DNA from: Diadema setosum
Taxonomy: Eukaryota > Echinodermata > Echinoidea > Diadematoida > Diadematidae
Length of the DNA: 64,000 nt
Direction: 5' to 3'
Assembly: GCF_964275005.1 (NCBI RefSeq)
Contig: NC_092701.1
Coordinates: forward strand, 6,926,715-6,990,714
Position numbers and translations under genes: made by a program. Shown here piece by piece: positions 1 through 12,000 of the stretch. The notes beneath the pieces were generated by a model. It saw nothing but the letters and a program-made list of their open reading frames with translations, searched no databases and was not told the DNA's origin. The first letter of the stretch is position 1, and each line of letters starts with the position of its first letter.

Positions 1-3000
1 GTCACAGCTGGTTGATAATGTGGCAGTAGTGGCAGCAAACTTGTGTCAGTTCTCTGATGATGTCCTTCAGAAGTTGGAAGGTGAGTGAAAACTTTAGGTC
101 CCGAGAAGTCCAAACTGAGTGATAATAATAATGATACCGGTAATAATAATAGAGAAATTGAGAGTTAGATATTGTCAATCTACTGAGTTAACCTATGATA
201 AGATTTTAGAACTGCCATTGCAGTGTATTATGCACCAAGTTTGTTACAACTGTCTATTTATTAGTGGAAAATTGAGCAAAGAAAATGGGATTCCATCGGG
301 ATTCGAACCCGAGACCTCCGGATTGCTAGCCTGGTGCTCTACCGACTGAGCTATAGAAAGCCCTAGTTCAGTGTTCGTCCCAGAAACCCTAAATTCTCAA
401 CGCTCGAAACCCTAAAAAACCCTATCTCGAAACCCTAAATTCTCAATAGTAGGAAGACATGGGAATTACGCCTTTTTAACCAGATTTCAATCCATCTGTA
501 GAGGTTTCTCAGTATTACACGATTAGAATGCAATGTTCAATAGGCAAAAAGATGTTTGAAATGCAGCTTGATCATCATGTACACATACTCTAATGACTAA
601 TGTCTGAAGAATATGATGCTGCAATCGCAAATGTCAGAGCTGTGTAGAGTTGTACAGTATCTCTCACTTTTTATTCATTTCAATTTTCCTCATCCAGATG
701 CGGCTCCCGTGGATAAGCTGATGTTGGTGGCGGAGTGTCTGTATGAGTCTAAGCAGTACATTGTGTGCATCCATGTACAGCAGACCATCCAGGACTTGAA
801 GCAGACCAGTGTGGAGGTCCGGCTTAAGTCCCAGTACCTCCTGGCTATGTGCTACCAGAAGCACCAAGAGCTGGACCGAGCACTGGACCACTTCCACGCC
901 CTCCTGGTCCAAGCCTTGAGCCACAAGAACAACATCTACGAGGCCTCGGCCTACCACAACTTGGCCCAGCTCAACCTTCGTGTGGGACAGATTCAACAGG
1001 GGATACTGTTCTACGAAAAGCTTCTCTCCATATGCGAGGACTTGAAGACAGAGGATGGTGGGGAAGATGAGTCAGGGGAAGCTGAACACGTTAAGGACAA
1101 CCTTGTTGGAGACAAACTGCAGAGGCATGTCCACGAGATTCTAACGAGTGCATACAGAGCAGCCTCAGATCTCTCACAGGCCCTCTTCCATGCGGACCAA
1201 TACCTGCACACGACCGTGAGCGGGGAAGTCAAGAATGACCAAGAGGTTGTTGGTAAGGCTTACCTCCTGGTGGGATTCCTCAGAGAAGGTGTTGGAGACT
1301 ATTCAACAGCCCTCAAGCACTACCAGGAGTACTTTGCCATCAGCAAGGCCAAAAATGACCGTGTGGGCATGGCCAGGGCGTATGGGTGTCTTGGCCGAGT
1401 CTACCACCAGCTCCACAATCTCACCCTGGCCCAGTCATACTATGAGCAGGAGCTAGCCATTGCTGAAAAGTGGAAATATTTTGAGATGGTCGCTGCCGTG
1501 CTCAAGAGCCTGAGTAAATTGTTCGACGAAAGAGGTGAGCACGATGAGACGTTCAAATACTTGGAGAGGTACCTGAGGGTGAGTCGAAAGTTGGATGAGT
1601 TTCACACAGAGTGCGAAGCTCTGATGGACATTGGGGATTTCTATCTCCATCAAGATAGGCTGCTGCAGTCAGAGCACTACTTTGAGCAGGCCTATGGCTT
1701 GGCAGAGAGGACAAAACTCTCTGAGCACAAGCACAAGGCTGCCTCAAAGCTGGCAGGGATCCTCGTTCAGTCTAATGAGGAGAAGAGCTTGGAGAGAGCA
1801 CGATTTCTCTGCCAGGAGAGCATCAGATTTTGCGAAGGACTTGCCACCATTCACGAGGAGGAAGGCAGCGTATTCCCCCAAGAAATGAAGGAATGTCTGA
1901 GGCAGAGTAGCGCCATTTTGAAGGTCAGTCTCTGCAAGCTGAAAAGAACTATCGAAGCACTTGAGCATGCAGAGGCCTTGAATAGCATTGAATTCCAGGA
2001 TATACTTGCCAAGCAAGCCAGGAACGGCGTCGTTGAAAGGTATGCTTCACTGGATTTCCAGGACATGTGCAAGCTCGTTAACTCTCAGTCAAGTTCTGTC
2101 CTGTATTATGATGTCACAGACTGTGGTGTCCTCACATGGGTCCTAAAACCAAATGAAGGATGTGTTCACTTTGCCCTTGAGCTTCCGACCAAAGGAAAGA
2201 AATGCATGCAGCACCTCCACAATCTCATTCATGCCATTTATTCAGAGGAGGGCGGTCTTCAGAATATGTATGATTGTGAGTACAGAGCGCTCCCCATGTT
2301 GGACTCTGAGACGCACCAAATGCAGATGTACTTCAAGTCCCTATCTAAACAATTCAGAGCTTCTCTGAAACGCCCAGCGAAGAAGACCAGCAATGCGACA
2401 AGCCCGGCCACATCTGAAGCCAGTGAGAATCCCCTGAGAGTGCTGCACAAAATCCTCTGGTCGCCCATCGTGGAGTACGTTTCGGAAGGTGAGGTCATCG
2501 TCGTCTCAGACAGCATTCTGACCGAACTGCCCTTCGACTCGCTGATTGACCAGAGTGGTCGCCAACTGGGTGAGACTCATCGGGTAACAGCCGTTCCTTC
2601 TCTGAAGGTGCTGCAGACTCTCATCTCAAACCAAACTAGCGTCAATGACATCTACTTGACAGATTCTGTGGATGACCAGGCATCTCTTTCTGGTAAGTTA
2701 TATTTTTCATCTCAGAGGGCATGCGATATGTCAGTCAAGTATGATATATTTTTTAAATCCTCATGATAGGAAACAATATATTTTAAAGTCAGTAAAAGTT
2801 TGAAAGTGATATCTTGGACAGAATGACTTCTCGTGATACTATGATGTGCCAATATTGACATCAAAATTCTGTGTCTTTTGTAAAGACATAAAGCTAGTTG
2901 AAAAGATATCAATTGTGTAATGTTCAATTAGCTGTTAGTACTTCAGTAATGATTATATTATCAGGTGGGTGCATGAACAGTTTGGGTTTCGTTTTTCCAC

Positions 3001-6000
3001 ATTTGGTTTCTGAACGCATGTTGAAAGTGAGGAAAGCTAAAGGAACAAGATTTTTTTGATCAAATGCAGTTGCACTCTTTATACTCTCTCTCTCTCTTTT
3101 ACTTCATACAGGATTTTCTCAGACAAAGTCTGACCCTACCAAGATCTATCTAGACCACATGAATCGGGTGGTCATACCTCAGTCAAGTCGGCCTCACCAG
3201 CCTGTCCAGGACTCTATCCGGGTGGCACCGGAGATGGCCGCTACCGGGATGACCAACCCAACGGTCGTGGCCTTTGACACAAACTTCTGTGACAAGATTC
3301 CGGATGAAAGGGACCCCGTCGCAGTGATGGAAGAGCGGCGAATCGCGGGGGCGTGCGCCCGGGGGAGCACACTAATCAGTGAGACGTGGAGTGGGGTGGA
3401 GGTGCCCTCCGTCAAGGACGGAAGATTGGATACCTTCCGGCAGAGGGAGGGCAAGGCAGGGGTAATCGTCATGGGCAACCCAACTCTTCCAGAAAAGATG
3501 AGGCTTCATGGCAAGGTAAGGATCGATGATGGCATATGTTCTGTCCTTCCCATGTCCCATTTATAACTAAATTTGCTATGAAGTATGTAAAATATATCAA
3601 AATGGACATTGAGAAGTGGCAACAGTTACCATAGAATAGATCATTGTACATCTGATATGTAATACTGTCAATCTTGTGCCTTGAAGCACCACAAAATGAT
3701 GATATTTTTGAAAATACCAAACAGTGTAAACACACAGAACTCTAAGTTACTGAAACGCTGAAACTGGGAGAACAATTTGATTGATCAGACAAAAAATGCC
3801 GGGGGTCGTGAATGAAGGGGTAACATGGATATTACTAGTAGCAATTTTGAAGTCATAGTAACAAAGCAAGGTGTGGTGGTGTGAACCACAAGTAAAACAG
3901 AAGAACCAAGTTGGAAGAAAGGATTTGTATGTATAAATAATCCATCTTTAATATTTCTCCTCTATTATGACTTTCTGCAATTTCTGAACATTGATAAGAA
4001 AGAAAAGAGAATATCTGAAAGACTACCTGGCCATCTGTTCTGTAGAGGAAAACCAGTTATTGCAGTACAATTCAAAGTTTTAACGACATAATACATAACA
4101 GAAGAAGTCTGAGAGTCAAGAGTATCAATGTTACCCCGCTGAAGACAGGCTGATTTTGCTCAACATGCAATTCCCACAGACACTTGCCTGAGTATACTTG
4201 TGACTTGTCTTCAACAGGTTAAGGAAAATTGTTTTGCATTTCTTTTATCCCAGATTTGGAACTCTCCTCCAGAGCTTGCTGTGGCCCAGATGGAAGTCCA
4301 CAAGATAGCAGACTACCTCAACACCGATCCATGGCTGGGGGCCAGTGTCACCAGAGATGCAGTCCTGTCCAAGTTGCCCCGGGCAACCATCATCCACCTG
4401 GCCCTGTATGGCTCATGGGAGGAGGGGGCTTTGGTCTGTGCTCCTAACCCCACCACCCAGCCCCTGAAGGGTGGGGAATATCAGGAAGAGGCCTACCAGC
4501 TGGGGTTGCAAGATGTGCTCGGGATGCGGCTCTGCAGCCAGCTGGTGGTTCTCAGCTGTTGCTATGGTAACAGGCATCGGCCATTCTGCCTCAGTCTTCC
4601 TCTGGCCTTCATCGCAGCTGGTAAGTTTGTTCACCATATTGAGTAGATGTGGTCCATTTTGACATGAAATCCTTTACCTGTAGTACCTCATAGCCGTGGT
4701 ATCAGATTTGAATCTATTCTTAAAGCATTAAAAAAAAATGCCTTTATATTTTATAATACTGTAGAAGATGTTATTTTTGCATGCAGATATTTTTGCAAAT
4801 AAGGGGGTCACAGACATTTTTTGCAAAATGCTTTTTTTTTTTTTTGCGTGCGATTTTGAATTTAGGGCTGATATAAGTGCCTAAATGCCTGTCCATTCAC
4901 AATATTTTCATGTGTTGTTATATTCGCGGCCCAGTCATTATTTACAAAATGTGAAAAAATAACAGCTCTTACAGTAGTTAGAAAGGAGTAAGTAGCAATG
5001 GTTCCCTAAAATCGTAGACCCAACGTTGATTACTCAACTATATCAATGTTGAAAGAAAGATATTATTCAGAGGGATGAAGGTTCAGGTGTAAGTTTCTTC
5101 AATTTTTCTTCCTCTACAAATTTGTTAAATTGCAACTGCTGATCTGTAAATTAACAAACATGTCGGAAAAAAAGGAACCAGTGGGACTCGAACCTGTCAT
5201 CTGCTGCTTTCCAGGCAGCGACACTATCACCAGCTGTCCCTGGTTGCCGGCAGTGACACGATGAATATGGAACAAATACCCAAGCTCCGAAATTCCGACA
5301 TTGTTATGTTAAGTAGTCCAAGGCGGAAAAAGGCATATTAAATGAAAGAAAGATATTATTCACAGGGTTGAAGGTTCATGTGTAAGTTTCAATTTGTCTC
5401 CCTCTACAGATTAAATTAAATTTGTAGAGGGAGACAAATCAAAGAAACATACACCTGTATATCTATGTTATTTCCCGTACGTGACAATATGTCATTTTTA
5501 TTACAGGACATTGTTCTACACACACAAATTTGATGTGTCAAATTTGTGTCAAAGGCTCAAAATGCACATCATGTGACACCCAGCTGTATTTGAGCATTTA
5601 TAAAGCATACAGCACTAATCATCAGAAATATACATCACTTATAAGCCTAATTTTCATCATCTTCTGTAAGTTATGGCCACAACCTTTCCATTAACTTCAT
5701 CCACCAGGTGCCCAGTGTGTACTGGTGATGCTGTGGGCCGTAAGCGACCTGGTGAGGGACAAGTTCTGGCACCACTTCTACATGGCCCTTCAGGAGGGCA
5801 CCATGGTGTCCCATGCGGTGTACACTGCCAAGCAGGCCCTTCGGCAGGACAACAGGTAACAAGATGGGGTACATGTGGGGGGGGGGGGGGGGGAGGGGGG
5901 AGTGGAAGAAATGGATTAAGAAACAGCTGGATGCACTTTATTAAAACCTAGCTAAAAACCTAACTAAACTAAAACCTAGCCTCACTAAAATCTTTTCTTG

Positions 6001-9000
6001 TTGTTGCTACATTTATTAAAACCTTAATACTAATTAAGCTCTGAACTAACACATATTATGTATACAAATGGAATATGTAGCAAGAAAAGGGAAGGGAGTG
6101 AACAAAATGGGATACGCACTGGATTGATTTAGAAGTTTAATTGTAAGCTTTAAACCTTGATGTGCCCAGGTGCTTAGCCCAAACTGCCAAGCTTTTTCAT
6201 CAGTGTTCAGTATTTCAAGCTTTGGTTGCAGATTTGCAAGCCCACTCAGGTGTAGTGATGTGCCTCAGTATAGCACGGAGGCCACTAGGAGTTAGGAATA
6301 AAGTTTGGAACAAAGTACAGTAGGGGTTAAAGAAACTATTTTCAGTATTTGTAGGTGTTTTAAGGATTATGTTTCTGTCACATGATGTAGTATTATGAAA
6401 GATTTTTAAGTAAGATTTTGTACTATTGACTATCTACTATTTACTTTTTACTTTTTTTCTTCTCTCTTTCCACAAAGATTTCAAGATGCCCGCCACTGGG
6501 CAGCATTCCACCTGATCGGCTTTGACCAGTACATCAACCTGATGACCATCAAGCACGCCCTCATTGACCACCAGCTGAATGAGACCGAGGGACACATCCT
6601 CAATGCCATGAAGGAGAACGCCCTCAATGTTCGGGAAGACGATCCTGAGGGTGAGGGCTGGGGAAATTCTGCTTGATGTCTGTTTGTTGGGCCTGAAGTC
6701 AATTCTTTGTTGTTGTTCATTTTCTATCTGTGAAGATGGCTGTATAGCCCATATTCAGCTACACTCAGCTGGTCTTCCATGGGGTCCAGTTGGATGTGAG
6801 GTGGGACCACTTCACTGGGTTAAACACCCTGCTCTTTGCGATGAATGAATGAAGCGGGATCTTTTACGTGCATGAGTTGTGACTCTCTCATTCACGGGAC
6901 CTCCATTTTATGTCCTATCCGAGGGACAGAGTGTTTTGCCTCTTGTTAGAGGGGGCGGTATGATTACACACAACATTGCTCAGTCCAGACTCGGTTTCAA
7001 ACCCGGGCCCTTGGGATCATGAGGCAGATGCGCTACTGACTGAGCCAACTCACCGCCCACTCACCACTTTACTAACAAAGATTAATGTGACGAGACAGAG
7101 TGGTTTATAAATGGGCTTGAATGTGATATTCATGATTTCTGTAGTAAACTGCTTCTTGCTTCTTTTTTGCACATAATTGTGATGCTTTTTTTTAATTTTC
7201 AATTTTTTTTACAGCAAACTTATGAAACATAACAAAGCTAGCTGCCACATTAATGCATGCATATTATGTACAAATATATTTCTGGAGCCAAAGATATCCT
7301 GTGGTGTAAGAATCATTTTGTTTCTTACCTCTCTCTTTGCAATGTGACTCGCACATTCATAGTCCATTATGAATTATAGAAATAAGGGAGAAAAAAAAGC
7401 TCGTTATATACATGATGCATCCTTTCCTTATAGTCTCATTTCCAGTATACATGTACCTTTTGCACTAATAGTATCATAATGATGAAGTCTAGAAATAAGT
7501 TTAAAAATTATATGTCTAATAAGTAATGTTTCCATACACTTTCTTTTCTCATTTTCCAGAGGAGACAGAGTTTGCTCTAATCAGGAAGTTATGTGGCCAT
7601 CTGTCTGCTGCCCTCACTCATCATGTCCAGCATCCATCCGTCCTGCCCTGCATCCTCAAACTGGTTCGTATCATTGTGATTAACCTGTTAAAGACTATAG
7701 TCCCGAGTATTCTCGGGCAGGTGTGTGTAGGAAATAGGTGTTGTAGCAAAATCTCTCCATCCTCAACAGGTTAAGGTTAGGTTTAGGGTTAGGGTTAAGG
7801 CTGGGGTTGGGTTTGGGGTAGGGTATGGGTCAGGGTGTGGTGTAGGACTAGGGCTGGGGCTTAGGTGAGGATTTAGGATGGGGTAGTGCTAGCATTAGGG
7901 GAAAGGTCAGCGTTAGGTTTGGGATTGGCATTAACCCGTTGAGGACGGACTGATTTTGCTACAACACATATTTTCCATAAACACCTGCATGAGTATACTC
8001 AGGACTCATCCTCAACAAGTTAAAGTTAAGGCTAGGGTTGGGTTAGGGTTAGAGTTTGTCTTAAGGCTGGAGTCATGGGATACCAAAGTGAGGGGTAGGA
8101 TAAGCGTTTAATTTTGGGTTGGGATTAGGAGTAGGATGGGGCTAGAGTTAGGGGTGGGGTAGTGTTATGGTTAGGATAGGGTCAGTTTTGGGTCTGGATT
8201 GCAATTAGCACTGACTCTGAGGGAAACAGACCATTGATGCTGGCTATTGCTCCAAATACCAGAGTCAAACATTGAATTATTGAACCCTTACTCCCCTCTC
8301 CACCCAACACAGGAGTAAGCAAGCAAACAAAGTTTCTATGGTACAGGTCTGATTAAAGGATGACAGCCAATTTTTGTGTGTATTTGTTGGGTTTTGTTTG
8401 TTTGTTAATTTGTTTGTTCTTTTTGGGGGTGGTCACTTCTGTCCTTCATTGTCTGCAAATCACAACCTGACACAAATGTGCACAGTTTACAGATCTGTGT
8501 TTTGTGATTGGTACCAATTGCAAATTATGCCAAATCTCCATGCCAAGAGGTGTCCTCCATTGTTCCCCTTTCTCATAGCTCCAGCAAGGCAAGGTGATCC
8601 TCGGCGACCGCGCCCAAGATCCGCCTCCCTCTTGCATCCTTCCACCGGAAGTCTTAGCCTCCCCAGCTGCTATCCCTCTCCTCACCTTGCTGGGCTTCCA
8701 CTTCCAGCCCAAGGGTCCCACCAACAGTGAGCCCTACGTTGTCTTCCCCACCTGGGACCCTGACGGCCTCTTCCCTCCCGCCCTTCAGGCAGTAGAAGCC
8801 ATGACTGGTGAGTTTAACCCATTGATGACGGGCTGGTTTTGCTACAACATGCATTTCCCATAGACACCTGCCCAACTATACTTGGTACTCGTCCTCAACG
8901 GGTTAACAGCCCGTTGCACACTATACGACTTTGCCACGATTTACTGGTCGTATGACCTTAAGACAGGAAGTGTGACATCACCAGCCTTATTGTCACTTTC

Positions 9001-12000
9001 CAGTCATGCGGCTGGGTCCTAGTGCCAGTCATAGAGATCGGACATGTCAAATTTTCATGACCAGTCTTGAACTTTCAGCCAATCACAATACAGTATAATG
9101 CAAGCACATGCAATGCACATTGCATGCACTTCTTATGCTCTTTAGTATCATTACTGAAGCCAGTACGGTCGTAAGCCTACCTGTGTAGTCTGGTTATAAA
9201 GTGTGTGGTGTCGGGTCGTGCAACTGGTTGTATTATTATTTGGCCTGCCTCTTTAGCCCTGTGACCGGTCTGATTGTGTAATGTTAGGCAAGCTTAAATT
9301 GATGAGTTTAGACAATTTTCTTTTTGGGGAGTATTGAGTATCTATAGTGGCAGTTCAATTCTCGCTATCGCCAATGACGTAAAAAGTACCTGGATGTTGA
9401 TTTAAGCGTCATTTACGGTGCATTATGGGATAGTCCGGTAGCAAAGTCATTTCCGTTTGTACGCGCGTGATACGTGACTAATGCTATTTACACACACAAC
9501 CGACCGTATTCTACGTGTACTTCCTGTTTTCTCGACTTGAATTACAACTTTAATATGATTTGAAATTTCTCCATTCTTAAGAAATTGCTGTTAATACGAC
9601 TATTAGTTGTTGCTACGAAGCTGCCGTGTGTTGTTCGCACGACAATAAATGAAAAAAATCTACAGAAATAGGACCCTTACTGGCATGCGAGACGTGACGT
9701 GGCCGTGTGGGTGAAGTTTGCGGGTGACTCCACAGCGCAGTACGTGCACGCGCGATGTACTAGTAGTGGTATGCACTAGGTAGTAGGCCTGTGTAGTGCC
9801 TATGTACATTGTACATACTGTACTTACTTGGAAGAAGTTGCTTCGGAGACAGGATAAGTTCGAGATCACTGTTCGTTCCGGATTGTGTTCGCGACATTTC
9901 GACAGAGAACAAATAAAAAAAAAAGATGGGCATTCTATGACGATATCCAGGTGGGTGAATATTTTCCAGCATATTTTCAGTGTATGCAGAGATGACTGAT
10001 CTGTGATGTGCACATCGATCGCATGATCAAGCAGTACACTGTACCGGTATGTGTTAGCTTATGCGCTGCGTGCAGAGTGGTGCATGCTAATACAAGGCCG
10101 GCCGCCGGCGGGGACTCGACTACAGTGTACGAGTATGACATGCCTGGCCACTCGCTGGCTCGGGAGGTACAGCCGCCTACTGTACTAGTATCCGTGGTCG
10201 GCGCGGCGCTATAGGTAAGGTACACGTACGCGCATGCTAGTGTTGTGCAAATTATGCTCCGAGCCGGAAGTGCCCTTGCTACCAAGTGCACTAAATCTTG
10301 ACGAAAAAGCCACATCCGGGTACTTTTTACGTCATTGGCGATAGCGAGAATTGTAATCAGATATTGCTCTGAGTATTTCAATATGTGTACTCGGTGAATA
10401 ATAGTACTTTTCATCAAAGCTGGAATGTTAAAGTAGTTTACAGGATAGATTTACATTACTGTGTATTACTAGAGTTGTGAGACTGTTATATCAACTGAAG
10501 TTATGTCAAATTCACTTGCATGTTTTTGTCTTTGTTTTTGTTTTGTTTCCTCCAGATATTGTTGTCAACACAGAATGCAGCCACACTCTAGCCAAGGTCT
10601 TAGAAGTTCATGACAAGCTCACATCTGGCCTCATTGATTTGGTAAGTCAGGAAGTTCTAATTCATTAATTATTCAAAGAACCTTCTTTCGGAGAGTTCTA
10701 GTATGATCATGTGAGAAGAAGCAGAAAGTTTGTAGACCCTGAAACAAGTATTACACCCTCACTCTCTCAACTAATGTGTTGCAGTTTTTCTAGCTGCCAA
10801 GCTGCAGTTAGAGGTATCTGGAGATAACTCTATAACAAAACAAGCATGAGTCTCTATTTTGCAGCTCTCCGTGAAAATGCCATCAAATAGATTTAGAAGG
10901 AGAAGGTCATTATCCCTTAAGCAACTGAAGATCCTACACAATACAAAGTGGCCTATGGCTCCCTAGAAAGTATGGCAATATTGACACTCTCATTTCGACA
11001 ACTTTCTAAATTATCTAAAACAGCTCACTGCATGTTGTTGTTGTTGTTTGTTTTGTTTTTTTGCTATTATAAGTTATTTTTATATGAAAGCCTACTAAGA
11101 CTTTACCGAGAAAATGGTGTGTTACAGAAGTAATTCCAACATTCTTTTGTTGACCTCTGACCTCTTTGAAATTACAGAATTATATATTCTATGTGAAAAC
11201 AAAAAAATGATAAAGCATAAGATAATTTTTTAAAGATGGACAAACAGTTTTGGGCATTTTAGGGAGTAATTAGAATTAAGGGTGGTTTCAGGTGTTTCAG
11301 TTGCTTATGGGTGACGTCCAGTCGAGAAGCCATAATCCATTTACTCTAAAATCTGTGAGCATCCCAGTCCCGTAAGAATGTGAGTAGATTTTGGGGAATT
11401 TCTTTTTTAGACATACAACCAAATGAGCATGAATATTTCTCTCGTAGCTCTCCATCACAAAGCACATGCCGGAGGTACAGCTGAGGGCAACAGACTCGGG
11501 CATTCAGAGCATGTGGGTGCAGAACAAGGCGAGGGCGCTGTTACATGCCATGGGTTTCCGACAGATCGGCAAGCTAATCATGTTTGATGGCAACAAGGCC
11601 AATAGGTGAGTTGAACAGATTGTTTGATCAATAAAAAGTTTCAAAAGAAAAAAGTTGAACAATTTTAGGTTTACTTTTTGATAAGCCTTTTTGTCCTTTT
11701 TTTTAATCTCCTTGTTTTTCGTCACAGATTTCTTCACTCAGTCTAAACATATTGAATCAGTTTCTTTCGCAATACCCATTCCATTTCAAAACTAAGTGCA
11801 TATCGACAGCTTTACTATGAATAGAGTAGTCATCTGCTTTTTGTGCCTTTGGTTTCCAAGGAAACAATTGTTTGCCGTGCTCCAAGTCCTCTGTGCCATG
11901 TCTGGTGAGAAAGGCAAGAATATGTTGGAGCGGTTGGACATGCGCTACCTGGGCATCGCAGCCAGCCGACTGGCCACTAAGTCCCCCAGGCAGTCACCGG

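Noticed and set aside
613-697. Upstream extension of the large TPR exon to the ATG at 613
   Set aside because: The acceptor at 696-697 joins exactly in phase to the exon ending at 80, and the extra residues are intronic pyrimidine tract.
288-5248. Functional tRNA genes at 288-360 and 5174-5248
   Set aside because: Stems are imperfect and the second lacks the variable arm expected for its anticodon; SINE or pseudogene is better supported.
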